A stretch of 64,000 bases of DNA, taken from positions 5,024,018 to 5,088,017 of the forward strand of contig OZ024789.1 in assembly GCA_964017065.1 (NCBI GenBank), read 5' to 3'. The notes beneath the pieces are model-generated. The model had not been told where the DNA came from, ran no database searches, and saw only the letters and a program-made list of their open reading frames with translations. This DNA is from Haliclona indistincta (Eukaryota > Porifera > Demospongiae > Haplosclerida > Chalinidae). The position numbers and the translations under genes were made by a program. This document shows positions 10,947 through 23,500 of this stretch, piece by piece; the stretch's first letter is position 1; every line of letters begins with the position of its first letter.

Positions 10947-12415
10947 TTAGATGACTCGTCCTTCTTTAATGATACTCTTAATAACCTGATCATGGCAACC
11001 AAACTGGTAAACAAGATGCTCCCATCTGTTCAGAGAGAAGGATTTTTACAGTATACATGTAGATGCATTCCATACTCACTCACCTTGGAGCATTCAGGAT
11101 GAGTATGTCAGCCATCTTGTTCTTCTCCAGAGAGCCGCAGCGATCAGACAGACCGAGAGCAGCAGCAGCATTGATAGTGGCAGCAGCTAGAGCCTCCTCC
11201 ATGGACATCCTCAGAGTAACACAAGCTAGGTGCATCACCAGGGGCTGCATGGAGATGGTGCTCATCATGAAAGAGATGTACATGCAAATGCTCGCTTCAT
11301 AAACATTGCATATACTAACAACAGACATGTGAAGATAAGCATAAGAGTGATTTGAGGTATAATTTTATCGTGAGAGGTGACAAGAATGGTAATCCATGAA
11401 TAACTTACCATTGACATGCAGTAGGCGTTAGGATTGAAGTCACTGCCCAAAGCTACTGCAACACCTAAAAAAATTATAATCAACAATTTTCATCTTTCAT
11501 GACTTTCCATTATGCTATAACAAAGAGATCATGATTATAACCGTAAAATTATGACCATGTAAAATTTGATGACGAAGGTTTAAAAAAATGCTTAGTAAAT
11601 CTGATGCTACTGCATATACACAAGCATTGAACAAACCACCTAGCTGCTTTGTGACAGCCAATTATAAATGAATAGGTCTACAGTACCAGCCCCCACTGAG
11701 TTGATATCATAGCTGACCATGTTCCATCATTTCTCTTGCTGGAGGAGGCTTCAGTCTCAGGATGTAAGCTGTGGTAGGGAGAAGCACAGCGACCACGCCA
11801 GCATCAGCCATGGCTGTGATACCAGTCTGTGTCACCTCCTCAAGATGGCTGACAGCAAGAGCACCAACCTCAGCAGCAAGCTAGAAAAACAAAGGATAAA
11901 CGAACATTATAGTTATAATTTCATAAACACGCAGAAAATCATGCAGTTTAGTTGAATTTGTTAGAATTGCAACTTCTAGAAAAGAGAAAAAGCTATACAA
12001 TGTGGTCTATACTGCTGGTTTATGCTAAAAGTTAGGTATGTCTTGTGAATACAAAACTGTTGTGTTTTGACCACGTGCACACAGACCTCTCCTGAGTTCA
12101 TTGAGTGTAGTTCATCGCCGTGGAAATTGATATTCCAGCCAGCTTGCTTGCCTGTCTGAAGAATTTCTCGAGTTTGATCAGTGTTGAAGACACCTTTTTC
12201 GCAGAATACATCAATGTTGTCTACATGCAGTTCCCCAGATAAGCAAAGATCAGCTATAGCTGGTATTTGGGTGTTTATAACATCCTGGGTAGCCTCATCA
12301 GATGTGCTGCCTCTGAAAGAAACAATTATCATATAGACAGTGAACATTTACAACACAGCACTGGAAGAGAGAGAGAGAGTGAGAGAAAGAGAGTAAGAGA
12401 GAGTGAGAGAAAGAA

Positions 12416-12488
<73 letters not shown>

Positions 12489-13071
12489 GTGAGTGAGAGA
12501 GAGAGAGAGTGAGTGAGAGTGAGAGAGAGTGAGAGACAGAGAGTGAGAGAAAGAGAGAGAGTGAGCTAGGGTGAGAAAGAAAGAGAGAGAGAGAAAAGTG
12601 GAGAGGAGAGAGCTGAAAAGAATGGGCGAGAGAGAAAGATAGAGGAAATGACTGAGACGTGCACTAATGTGACTGAGGTGATGACAAAAGCACTGTAAAC
12701 ACATTCATGAGTGTGAACACATTCATGAGTGTGAACATACACGTACACAGACTAGAAAAGACAGATGGAATTCAGGTATGTTTATATTGACAAGTACATG
12801 CATTCTTCAGTACTGGAAAGCAGATTCAACACAATACTGTACATAGCCTGTATATTAGGCTTAATCATTAAACTTACTTGGGCACAGCATGTGCTCCACA
12901 GTAAGTCACTGATACACTCATCTTGTGCTCCTTCCTCACTATCTCTATAGCTCTCAGCATCTTCACTTCGCTGTCCAAGTCCAGACCATAGCCCGCTTTA
13001 TGAACACAGCTGACAGTGTAATAGATTCCTCCTCCACTGGCGTGTATGTCCATATAGCTAGCACCAGCAAG
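10947..13071 (-). pseudogene. AMDHD1: Partial imidazolonepropionase (AMDHD1), copy 1
   Basis: Imidazolonepropionase hydrolyses 4-imidazolone-5-propionate in histidine breakdown. Six predicted exons on minus: 13,071-12,878, 12,312-12,087, 11,880-11,718, 11,464-11,409, 11,244-11,084 and 11,025-10,947. They read in frame through SYMDIHASGGGIYYTV, YGLDLDSE, CGAHAVPK, VDNIDVFCEKGVF, NFHGDELH (metal-site His), GSDFNPNAYC (catalytic Asp), SMEEALAAATINAA and WEHLVYQFG to a stop. Compared with copy 2, the first exon lacks 84 bp (28 residues before YGLDL, including the VEAKTG segment). The N-terminal exons with the HxH metal motif are not found. I judge it a non-functional duplicate. Confidence 0.82.
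12368..12600. repeat. (GA)n microsatellite in AMDHD1 copy 1 intron
   Basis: Long, mostly GA dinucleotide tract with GAGT interruptions; the uninterrupted core is about 12,419-12,485. The corresponding tract in copy 2 (38,898-38,990) is much shorter. Confidence 0.95.
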
Positions 13072-13445
13072 CTGTGCATGAAGAAAGGAGGCTATAAAAT
13101 GTGAGCCTATTGATACGTGCCCATGCACATTTTAATAAACAAAAAGTAGGAAGTTATGACAATATGACGTTATGGTAATAATTATACCATAATGATACTT
13201 GTCCACATTTTACTGTAGGAAGTTATGACAACATTACGTTTTTTTGAAAATGATAACATATCTATGATCACCATTATGAGCACTTTAGATACCATTCTTG
13301 TGATATGTAAACCAAACCCGGAAGAGAGTAACCTAATACACATACTTTTCTAGAAATGATAACATTCTTGCAGTACATCAACAACCATTAATTTTGCAAT
13401 GATCATCTCTAGATAGAGAAATAGAGGGTTACCAGAGACTGGCTT

Positions 13446-13735
13446 CAGTGGCGGATCCAGAAAAACTAGATGGGGTGGGCCAATGTGCGGCGCGAAGCGG
13501 CGCAGAAAAATTTTAGCTAATTAATATTCATGAGAGGCGTAAATAATTGACTCTGACACGCTTCAACGCGATAGTCGAGCTAGGAGGTTATACAGCGCAG
13601 CGAGCGCGCTAGTCAGTAGTGAGAACTCTGCTCAGAACGGTAAGAATTTTGTACTATAGTTAAAACTTTAAAATTTTAACTGGGCAAGTTTGGGTGGGCC
13701 AGGCCCTACCTGGCCCACCCCTGGATCCGCCACTG
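13446..13735. mobile_element. 290-bp hAT-type MITE with 8-bp TSD
   Basis: The ends are CAGTGGCGGATCCAG and CTGGATCCGCCACTG, followed inward by GGGTGGGCCA-type inverted sequence. The flanks are a perfect 8-bp duplication, ACTGGCTT (13,438-13,445 and 13,736-13,743). Paralogous spacers at about 45,785 and 58,612 have a single copy and no element. The terminus is typical of hAT MITEs. It has no coding capacity. Confidence 0.93.
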
Positions 13736-14153
13736 ACTGGCTTACAAGACTGTTTTACATAATGGTCACCAATATGTATCAACTTATATAGAATGTGTCA
13801 AGTGCATGTGTTTGTTGGTGTATCCAATATGACAGCATCATCAGCAGTAAAGATAGACCTCAAATAATATCTAGCTTAAGATAAAATCCAAAGTATCTGT
13901 TTAGACGCGAACATAACATGTTTTAATAACAAGTAAGATAATCACTCCTATAAACACAAATGCCACTCTAGTGCAACATACAACATGAACTAAAGTAAGT
14001 CAAAATTATCATCACAGTCTTGTTAATGTATACATTATACACACATAGTCACATACACGCAACCCTTTGATGCTATTCCGAAATTCACAAAGTTTAAAAA
14101 ATTAGGATAGCTCATAATACAGGTGAACGTGACCAAAGCATCACTGAGCTCAC

Positions 14154-14241
14154 TATATAAGAGAGGACACATTCTGTGTCTCACCACTTCTCAGTTCATG
14201 TCACCTTGAGTATATCTCACTGGACAAGACATCAAGACACT
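14154..14241 (+). promoter_or_regulatory. NHL-1 TATA box and 5' leader
   Basis: TATATAAG at 14,154-14,161 follows CACTGAGCTCAC and precedes GAGAGGACACATTCTGTGTC, a block shared by all NHL genes. TATA to ATG is 88 bp here because of a few extra bases just before the start codon. Confidence 0.75.
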
Positions 14242-15084
14242 ATGAAAGTCCTCTCCTTGCTGACGGTGGCTATTGTCCTAATTGGCATAACCACACAAGC
14301 CTTTGCCTGCTACTATGAGAGGATGTCTCGTAGCCCAAACTACTCAAAGATTACCACACCAAAGAAAATCCTCAATATTCCCAATCCTCACGGTATTTGT
14401 GTCGCTCCCAATGGAAACTTTGGTGTTGTATCAGCGAACAATGCCAAAAAGATTCGCATATACTACAGCTGTGGAAAACTGATGAAAGAAGTTGATCTTA
14501 GCAAACAAGGATTTAGAGTAGGTTGTGATTGTGCATTCACAGATCGCAGTCTCTATGTTACTGACTGTCATGGGAAAAAAGTTTACGAACTGTCAACACT
14601 TGGGGAATTTGTTCGAATTTTTGCTACTGGTCCAAGCTTTCATAGCATGGCAGCGTGTCAAGACCAGCTTTACCTCACTACAGGTGGTGGTGGACAAAAT
14701 GTATTCGTGTACGATACCAATGGTAGACTGATACGTCGTATTAGTGTACCAGCTAATCATGCACGTGTAGTCATAGTGGGCATAGACGGTAACTTGCATG
14801 TTTCCAATTGGCAGAGAAAACAAGTGTATGTCTACACTCCTGAAGGAAGACGAGTCAGTGTAACAACCTACAATGAAATTCATCTTGCTGATGGTCTAGC
14901 AATGGACACTGCAGGCAACCTCCTTATTGCTGATCATAATCGAGGTAAAGTGGAGGTTTACAGTCCGTGTGGAGCACTGATCAAGACCATTCGAACAACT
15001 CGATATGCAGTCGATGTTGAGATTGGTAACGATGGAACAGTACTGGTGGCAGACTATGCTACCTCTAAAGTCTTCATGTTCTAA
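14242..15084 (+). CDS. NHL-1: secreted six-bladed NHL-type beta-propeller
   Basis: Single-exon gene, 280 residues. I chose the ATG at 14,242 because all paralogues start there (MKVLSLLTV against MKLLSLLTV); an upstream in-frame ATG at 14,176 adds a non-conserved tail. An N-terminal signal peptide of about 22 residues ends at AFA before CYYERMSRSPNY. The mature part has six repeats of about 40 residues in NHL style: HGICVAPNGNFGVV, DCAFTDRSLYVTD, ACQDQLYLTTGGG, IVGIDGNLHVSN, GLAMDTAGNLLIAD and VEIGNDGTVLVAD. Conserved cysteines (GICVAP, YYSCGK, CDCAF, SPCGAL) suggest disulphides. There is no membrane anchor, so it is probably secreted. Ligand unknown. Confidence 0.88.
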   Translation: MKVLSLLTVAIVLIGITTQAFACYYERMSRSPNYSKITTPKKILNIPNPHGICVAPNGNFGVVSANNAKKIRIYYSCGKLMKEVDLSKQGFRVGCDCAFTDRSLYVTDCHGKKVYELSTLGEFVRIFATGPSFHSMAACQDQLYLTTGGGGQNVFVYDTNGRLIRRISVPANHARVVIVGIDGNLHVSNWQRKQVYVYTPEGRRVSVTTYNEIHLADGLAMDTAGNLLIADHNRGKVEVYSPCGALIKTIRTTRYAVDVEIGNDGTVLVADYATSKVFMF

Positions 15085-15435
15085 CCAGCAACCAACAGAG
15101 ACTATGAGCCATAGTTTACTAGTATAGAGACTAGTGTGTGTTTGTTGTAGTATAGTGACTGTAGACATAATGTGTGTTGTAGATTTTAGCGCTCATACTG
15201 GTTATTTATTCATTCAGTGATCTCTCAAAAGAGTTATAATGATACAGAGCCGAGTTTCGAAAAAGCAGTGCTCATGCGATCCAGTAGTTAAGTAAACTTG
15301 TGAGCAAAATGTGGGACACAGTTGGGCTTCACTTGTCCTGACTACAGGAAACATATTCTGTGCCTGCATGTGTGTGAGTTATGTGGTACATATGTATGGG
15401 TACATCGTAAGCAAAGTACTGTCCAAGAAATTCTA
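15085..15435. other. NHL-1 3' flank
   Basis: No gene. The sequence CCAGCAACCAACAGAGACTA just after the stop and the following 300 bp are shared with the flanks of NHL-4, NHL-7 and NHL-9, so this is part of the ancestral NHL unit and probably includes the 3' UTR. Confidence 0.6.
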
Positions 15436-16639
15436 CAATGTTCCACACGAAGAGAAGCAAAAATCTCTTTTTTTACATTTTGGTTCATATCTCAGGAACC
15501 AAGTGTCCTATATGATCATGTTGCAGGTACCATTATGATCCTCTATCCTTACTGAACACCCTGGTTCATATGGCTTCGCGTCATGTGACGTAAGCGTGTC
15601 ACAACATGGCGGCGTATCACACCCACTGGAATGACAGTTTTAGGTTAGGATTTCCAGAACTACTGCTAGTTAAGATTTCTTAAAGCTGCATTACAACTAT
15701 CACCTAGGGCTCTAACCTTTAGGCAAGTGTCCGGCTTGAACTAGCGTTAGTTCGGCAACGGGAACCAATAGATAGATTTCGCGACAAGCCAAAACTTTAG
15801 GTATGGGAAATCCGATTCCGTGTGAGTTAAGCTCCAATACTTGGAGACTGCACAGCCAATACATCCATCCACACTTTGCCGCACACTAAGCGTCCCTAGA
15901 AATGTTCACAGCGACAAACGAGACTCTTCTCTGCACGAGTGCCGTTTTCTTGCCGCCATCTTGCGATTTTAATGGATTTTGTGATGTCACACGTTGGTTA
16001 TGAGCATGTGTTGCATCATAACTATTACACTGATTCAATGTGTTTTCAATAGTTATGACGTTTTACACAGCCAACAATTATTATGCGTGACATCACAAAA
16101 ATCCATTAAAATCGCAAGATGGCGGCAAGAAAACGGCACTCGTGCAGAGAAGAGTCTCGTTTGTCGCTGTGAACATTTCTAGGGACGCTTAGTGTGCGGC
16201 AAAGTGTGGATGGATGTATTGGCTGTGCAGTCTCCAAGTATTGGAGCTTAACTCACACGGAATCGGATTTCCCATACCTAAAGTTTTGGCTTGTCGCGAA
16301 ATCTATCTATTGGTTCCCGTTGCCGAACTAACGCTAGTTCAAGCCGGACACTTGCCTAAAGGTTAGAGCCCTAGGTGATAGTTGTAATGCGGCTTTAAGA
16401 AATCTTAACTAGCAGTACTTCTGGAAATTCTAACCTAAAACTGTCATTCCAGTGGGTGTGATACGCCGCCATGTTGTGACACGCCTACGTCACGTGACGC
16501 GAAGCCATATCAACCAGGGTGTTCAGTAAGGATAGAGAATCATAATGGTACCTGCAACATGATCATAGGACACTTGGTTCCTGAGATATGAACCAAAATG
16601 TAAAAAAAAGATTTTTGCTCCTCTTCGTGTGGAACACTG
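15436..16639. mobile_element. 1.2-kb fold-back element with about 560-bp inverted arms
   Basis: The arms about 15,436-15,997 and 16,079-16,639 are near-perfect inverted copies (left CAATGTTCCACACGAAG, right CTTCGTGTGGAACACTG) around a centre of about 80 bp. The arm sequence includes GAACACCCTGGTT / AACCAGGGTGTTC. The paralogous empty site (for example 53,525-53,545, AAATTCCATCTGAG) shows insertion between ATTC and TCTGAG, with a possible TA duplication. No coding capacity; both arms match, so it could snap back into a single hairpin. Confidence 0.85.
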
Positions 16640-17089
16640 TATCTGAGACATCAACTATTTGAAGTACTTTATTACAAAGGTACATAACATGCTTTAATAG
16701 CAGTGTAAGTAATCATTAAAGGACACAAAATGTACTTTCAACTATACTTTCATCAGTATGATTAGAGAGAGCCTGAGCAGCACACACCATATACCATGCA
16801 GTCAAACTAGACAGCAAAACTATCTGAACCAATGGTCCAATGATATTGCATGTACAATGTTCAATGAAAGCACCACACAAGCTGTGCATAAATACATAGC
16901 AGTGCATAAACATTATAAGAATAACCACATAACATTATACTAAGAAATAGTGGGGTTCTATACTGGAGAAATAATTATTATAATCTTCATCAACATCAAG
17001 TATAGTACTAGCCAGAGATCATTATTGAAATTTTGTTTCCTCATTGAGCGCTATAGCAACACAGATCACTCAAACAGACCAGACAGCCC
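16640..17089. other. Intergenic, NHL 3'-flank type sequence
   Basis: The first part (to about 16,930) matches the distal NHL flank seen at 43,740-43,980 and 53,550-53,740 (GTACTTTATTACAAAGGTAC). No gene seen. Confidence 0.5.
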
Positions 17090-17092
17090 TCG

Positions 17093-17195
17093 ACTAGCAG
17101 GATCAGAGCTATCACCTCCTCCTCTCTCCACCACACTAAACAGAGGAGTACCTCCTAGCTACCCATACACAGGCGGACATATTGATCAATCTTAG
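17093..17195 (+). CDS. Possible terminal exon of an unknown gene
   Basis: After a candidate acceptor (AGCAACACAG at 17,061) a frame reads through RPDSPRLAGSELSPPPL and VPPSYPYTGGHIDQS to a stop at 17,195. The Pro/Ser-rich, low-bias composition looks like a real disordered C-terminus, but I cannot identify the protein or find upstream exons. It may be chance. Confidence 0.25.
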
Positions 17196-17577
17196 ATACA
17201 CTCAAAGTGCATGTATACATGTGAAATCATCGATCAATCCTTTGATTCATGATGCACATATTCTTTGTTAAGCACATAATTTTGTAGTTGCTAAGGAGTT
17301 AAATAAACATACACTGAAAAGGCTATTCAAATTTATAAGCAGTTTTTACCGTGAAATAAAATGCATAACATGCCTAATAAGGAGTCAGTATGGATTGCTT
17401 ATACACGTATTAGCTAAGGAAAATTCAAAGTAGAAAGGGATTCCAGATTTTCAAAATGTAAGATGGTACTGTGTAGCTTGTATCAGACAGTATATGTTGG
17501 TACCTTTACTCAAGTTTTTGATGATGTATGATGTACTGGTTCTCTGTAATGAGCTGCAGACTGAATTTCAACTCCTG

Positions 17578-17697
<120 letters not shown>

Positions 17698-17828
17698 TAA
17701 GTGAGTGAATACAGCACTGATGTGATGCAATATGAATGAAATGGGATTTAATTACAGGGACAAGGGTCACTGTAAAGAGCAAACCAGATCAAGACATGAC
17801 TTATACTGACCATGAATGACTACAGCTA

Positions 17829-18050
17829 GCTCTCTAGACAACATGACAAGAGAGAGAGGGTTGTACCAGGCGAGCAAACTAGACCTGTGACCCAGGATAA
17901 CAGGTCGGCAATAGCATATACTTGTGTCTCTAGATCAGACAACACATTGTACAAGAGGTTGTGCTGTGTAGAGACAAGATCTTTTAACTTGGATATGACA
18001 GGGGAAAACTGAACAGCAATATTTACTAAAGCTTGGTTGGTCCCTACAGT
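17829..18050 (-). CDS. Possible exon, unknown helical protein
   Basis: The minus frame reads NIAVQFSPVISKLKDLVSTQ and HNLLYNVLSDLETQVYAIAD, an amphipathic helical pattern with coding-like composition. It lies downstream of GPKOW on the same strand. No family recognised, no convincing partner exons. Either an exon of an unseen gene or chance. Confidence 0.25.
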
Positions 18051-18239
18051 GGTTGTTTCCAAGCCGCACACATGTTGTGTTTACTTGTCAGTGTGTATGG
18101 GCAGGCAGCCAATCCACCAGCTCTGCATGGTGTTCAAGTGGTACCACTCAACTGCTGTGTAAACAGTTTTAAAACTGCAGCACTTGAGTTTGAACTAGCA
18201 AGCAAACAATGCAAGTGGTTCAAATTTGACATTTAAACT

Positions 18240-19737
18240 AACCAACCAATAGAATAACACTGCGCTAATACACATTTAGAGCAAGCAGTGATATTTATCT
18301 ACTCTCTCACTTTTACAAATGTGACTCAAACCTGAAATGCACACACATTTTTGAACTACAAGAACTTGTAACACCACTAACAACAGTGTGCCTTATCCAC
18401 TGCTGTTGTTGTTGATGAATATCACATATGGTAACCATATCCACTAGCAACACACATATACATATGCACTGATTATCATGCAGTATCACTCACTCACAAT
18501 GTGTCTCAACCGCACTAGAGTTTTCACACCATCATCAACACATTGATATACACACATTAGCATATACCACCCACCTACCACACAATATTCTACAGCTGTG
18601 TGTGTGTGTGTGTGAGTGAGTGGGTGTAAGCCCTGGTGTCTAGCCAGCCAGCCAGGACCCGCTGACCTCACTCACTCAGGGCTATTGGGAACAGCACTGC
18701 CTATCATGCGTTATCAACGGCTAGAATTTCACTGCTTATCGCCAGGTGAGGTTCTATTGCATGAAAGGCTTGTGAATAACATTATCGGAAAGATGAAGAC
18801 GGGTTGAATGAGCAGTTGAGATGAGAATCAGATACTCATCCACAAACCAAGTGATCTATGCAGAGAAGAAGAGAATTTCGATCCTAATGAACTAAAAGCT
18901 TAATTATTTAACATGTTTACCAGTTCAAGACTAGCTTGCTGTATTTCCACCCCATTGCTGGTTTTCTACCACCCATCGTTGAAGGGATACCCACCCTCAA
19001 ACCATGCTTGTTCACTTAGACAATGTACACACACACTCCGATAGAGAACCCAATGGTAGCAACAGTGTGGCTACTAGAGACAGCCTTCCCTGAGAGGTCT
19101 CTGCCTATTCTCATCAACCTCCCCTCTACAGACAAAACCATGGGTATCTAATCTGTGGCTTAGATAGACAAATTCTCCCAAGCACTCAAGCTGCCTAAGG
19201 TGCTAGAGTCCTTCCCAGGCACTTGACTGGATAAACGCACACACAAGACTGGGCGGGATGGACTTTTGAAGAATATGCAGAGTGCAAGAAACAGCTGGGC
19301 CCGTGAATATCACTGGCATGTGATCTTAGCAGAGAACAAAGTGTTCTGGTTTAGCCAGTGTTTCCCCTATCTTAAATTAACAATACCCACACCATCAGAG
19401 ATATGGCTACATGATCTATCATAAAGCATTAAAGAAAAGAGGTCACTTCGCTATGCAATTTTCGAGTGCCCGTCTGTATATAGGTCGTAACTCAAAAAAA
19501 TTCTGTGTGCAGTGTAAGAGAATTTTAAAGGCATAATAATTATTATACTGCAATTGGGCTGTAACAATCAGGTTTGCATGCAGTATCAAAGTGACCCTTT
19601 TTCACTGAATAGAAAAATGTTACATGACTGCGTTGATGACAGATTGGCTTGCTAGCTGATTGCACAGACTCAAATAATACCTCAAATAAAAACAAACAAT
19701 GACACAGCTACAGGTACATTGGGATATGCTTCATGTA
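18240..19737. other. 1.5-kb stretch without recognisable gene
   Basis: Contains a short (TG)n/(GTGA)n tract near 18,599-18,622. The missing 3' exons of GPKOW should lie between here and 20,200 or beyond, but I could not recognise the second KOW domain on the minus strand. Confidence 0.4.
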
Positions 19738-19889
19738 CAGTGGAACCCCTCTTAGAGGACACCCTCATACCTCTATAATGGTCACTTACTGAATCTCAAA
19801 TACAACCCGCATAATGTATAATAAACCCCTGACCAGAGGACACCCTCTCTATAATGGGCAATTTTTGTTGGTCCCGATGGTGTCCACTG
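19738..19889. mobile_element. Short TA-flanked MITE (CAGTGGA termini)
   Basis: The ends are CAGTGGAACCCC and, inverted, GGTGTCCACTG, flanked by TA on both sides. The interior has AGAGGACACCCTC and CTCTATAATGG motifs. Consistent with a Tc1/mariner-derived MITE. Related copies lie in NHL spacers at about 45,556-45,663, 55,065-55,174 and 58,385-58,500. Confidence 0.7.
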
Positions 19890-20201
19890 TATACACAAAA
19901 TCTCAGATCTACAGGTAAAACCTGTATTGTCATGTAGCTTAATCTCTTTTCAAACTATGAACTACAACACGTACACACAGTGGAGCCTTGGTACTGAAAA
20001 TGAATGAGACAGAAAATATCATCCTAGTCAAAGAAGTGCCTGCATTCAGGAGCCGAAACACATGAAATGCATTTCATTACTGCACAAAGCGTTCAAACAA
20101 GTATAGTTCCACTGTCTCAACACACTATGACGTACTAGATACCACTAATGTGTTTACTGGACATTATGTGTGTTACACACTAGAGGAGGTGTCTCTCTCA
20201 C

Positions 20202-20519
20202 CTGATGATTGATGCTGAGTCTCAGAGTAACACGTGATGTATCCTCATCAACTGAAATAATCTAATTATAAGAACAAAACTTTTACACAAAGAAGTGTAA
20301 TGCAGTGCGACATATGGTACTACCAAGTTGTTTAAATGCTCAAATTTTGACTGTTCGAAATTCGAACATTCATTGGCTGTTTGATTAATAATTTGTGTGA
20401 ACCATATGACACACCTTTCCACACAATGATTTGTGAGGCCCGTGGACTACTTTAGCAAAATTTCCCGGATAGAATCCTACACAAGAAAGAGAAGAAACAA
20501 GTTAACACTACAGCATTGT

Positions 20520-20558
<39 letters not shown>

Positions 20559-23500
20559 GCTACTACAAGAGGATGAGTGAGTGAGTGAGTGAGTGAGTGA
20601 GTGAGTGAGTGAGTGAGAGACTGAGATTACCTTCAGGTCTATATTCTGGGACCTCTTCTCCTAATTTCTTGACGTGTTTTACTCGACCATCTTTGTCTCG
20701 ATAAGGCATTGAAATCTTTGAGAAGTATACAAGTAAAGTTACCATGACAACCACAGCTATTGTTTCATACAACAATCAGTATAGCATGCAGCATCCTGCT
20801 CAATACATTATTGTGTACGTGTGTACACAATGACCACGCCTCTTAATAAACTGACCACACCCACCTTTCTCTCCACATCTCCCGGCAGCTTTATCTTGTT
20901 CTTCTTTTTCTTCTTCTTGTCATCCATTAGTTCAGGAGGTGCTGGTATGGCTCCTAACCCTAGTCCACTAGGACGACGTATGAACTCAATGGGATCATTC
21001 AACCTACATCACAAGACCATAGACTAGTACCGTGGGATACATAAAATAATATCAAATACTAAATTTTAGTGAAATAAACTTTTATCAATCAAGATGCAAA
21101 AGAACCAATTTCACTGTATAATAATAAAGTGGGAATTCTAGTGTGTCAAATTTCGTGTTTGAATGTCAAATTTCCGTGCCCGGCGCTTGTTTACATAAAA
21201 AATAAAATTTCAACATTCGCCAAATACATGCACATGTATGAGACCTTAGACAATGGAAATATTAATGAATGTTATCGTCAATATGCAAGTATGTGAACCG
21301 ACCAAAATTTGTGTTTGGTCAAATTTCAGTGCCTGACGATTGAAAGATATTGACTGAATACGGTACATCATGTGCTGACCTAATTTGAAATTTAATGTGA
21401 TGATCAGTAGAGCTAGTGTCAAGATGTAAAATCAATTTTCTAGTGTTAAGTGTGTTTACTGACTGACCCCTTGTTAGTGAGTCCAATAGCTTCTCCTGGT
21501 CTCCATCCCATACCCTTCAACATAGCCTTACCAAACTCAGCTATAGGAAGAGAATTATAGTCATCAGCTGTAGCCTGTAAAAACAAGAAATGTAAACACT
21601 AAATGGTAGAAAATACATGTCATGTGATTGCTGATGAACTGCTAAAAGCTAAATTATTCCCAATGAGTATACATCTCCCAATAGCGCCATGGTGTCACAA
21701 TAAATTCCACCGCTCAACAACAATAAGAGAAACTCACCATTCAGCTGTATATCACACACAGTGCCACACAACTATGTTCTGATATCGTACAAACAGTAAT
21801 TTCGAAGGGTCAAAATTTTGGTGAATGACCCCGATTTTGCATTTTGGTGAGTTTAATTTTGGCGCTCAATGCTCACTCCACATGTTACTGTGATCAGGAG
21901 CGTATAAGGGGAAGGAGCGTTCAAAGTCCGCCACTTGCGCTGCCCACATAAGACGGCGACCATCGCATTGGCTGAACGCTCGCTTGTTTTAGCTGGAAAC
22001 AGGCAGGACGAAGCGTGGATGAATGTATAGGTAGGAAATAGTGAGCCACAATGTGCAAAAAGGCCCAAGTTCCAAGTAGCAACAGCGCATGGCGGCGGAC
22101 TTTAGACTTCGATATTACTATAGCGAATACGGCAGTTGAACGCTCCTTATCCTTATACGCTCCTGCTGTGATAGAAAAAGCATTTTAGTGAAATCTTGTC
22201 GATTCTCCAATATTTCCATCTTTCCAAAATTACCCGCTATATGGTATTATGGTTCCTAACAGTGCTAAACTCCTGGTTATAATTGAGGGCTTTTTGAGCT
22301 TTTTCAGATAGTTTGATGCAACCCAAACTTCAAGCTTACTTTATCAGTACTACATCTCAGGTGTATTCATACCTGATCAGGTCTTAGCTCTAGATCAGCT
22401 ATTCTGTCCCTCTGTTCCTCTACTGGTGGCTTGTTCTGCATCAGTAGTGGTACCACTGGACCATCACCATCACCATCAAGATCAGCATGAGTTTGAGCCT
22501 CCTCAACATCTGAGAACAATTAAATATACTCACTCACTTATCCCTTTCTTTAATCCATCCTTGCTCATTCACTCACACACTCACACTTAAACTCACCCAC
22601 TCACTCACTCACTCACTCACTCGCACTTAAACTTGCAAATAATCGTGAAATGACAATGCATTCTAGATCAGACAGCAGTGCACAGCTGTGGGGTCTAGCT
22701 ATAGAGCAGCACTGAGATATGTTATCATGGATCCTTTGGTCACTGGCAATTAGTCTAGCGCGCTATGACCCTCTACCGCGAAAGAAAAAGGGGAGGGGCC
22801 AAGCGCGGTAGAGGGTCTAGCCAAACTCGTAAGATGATTAGTTTCATTACCCGAATTTCGGGTAATGTTATTCACGGTATTATTACGTCAACATACTTCC
22901 TCTGTCACAGAATAAACATGGCGGCCGTTCTTGCATAGTGTAGAAATGCAATCGACACGCTGTGACGAGCTACTACGGCACAATAACGCCATTGCACGCT
23001 CTCTCTGGGCTATCAAATCTTGCGCCTCTTCGGAAAGACGTTATTAGTGCAGTTCTCGGTGGAAGAGAGACTTTCTTCGACACAGGCGTGGTATGGCAAG
23101 TCTCTAGTCTTTATGATATTACCACGGGGTGCCTAGTTCACTTTGGAGGCTGTGGGATACGAGCCTGCTGCAAACCGCTTCTGCAAATCGTCGTAAAAGC
23201 GCAGTACCTGCAGATCGCTGCCATCATTTGTCGTAGCGCGTTCACGTGACAATTGCATTTACGTCTGTTGACGTAATAATTACCGTGAATATAGTTAATC
23301 GAAATTCGGGTAATGAACTAATTATCTTGCGAGTTTGGCTAGACCCTCTCCCGCATCTGACCCGCCCCCTTTTTTTCCTTTGCGGGAGAGGGTCATAGAG
23401 CGCTAGACTAACTGGCAATGTATCTAACACTAACGCAAGCTCACAAACCATTTCAATGCACAAACATACCATTTGCAATCTCAAAGCTAGTTAGTCAAAT

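Larger units (their letters stand above)
1..15170. repeat. Segmental duplication, block A (NLR / AMDHD1 fragment / NHL)
   Basis: This block carries, in order, an NLR gene on plus, a partial imidazolonepropionase on minus and a secreted NHL-propeller gene on plus. The same order and orientation recur at about 29,540-41,800, with exon sizes conserved to the base for five of six AMDHD1 exons and long stretches of near-identical NLR sequence. The left end continues off the window. Copies differ mainly by insertions: the 1.97 kb TIR element, the full retrotransposon and a hAT MITE are only in A; the nested TIR elements and a 0.58 kb insertion are only in B. Confidence 0.85.

Noticed and set aside
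12348..12748. Minus-strand Ser/Leu-rich frames
   Set aside because: Run through the (GA)n tract in an AMDHD1 intron; artefacts.
14593..15168. Minus-strand frames across NHL genes (also at 40,924, 41,542, 46,987, 47,605, 52,349, 55,812 and 56,307)
   Set aside because: They recur opposite each NHL gene only because the sense strand is conserved; no start context or domain.
18486..18807. Overlapping 61-63 codon frames around the (TG)n tract
   Set aside because: No conserved motif and low-complexity content; not assigned to GPKOW.
22962..23249. 95-codon frame inside the 660-bp TIR element
   Set aside because: No motif, and the element is otherwise non-autonomous; may be a capture, but nothing supports it.
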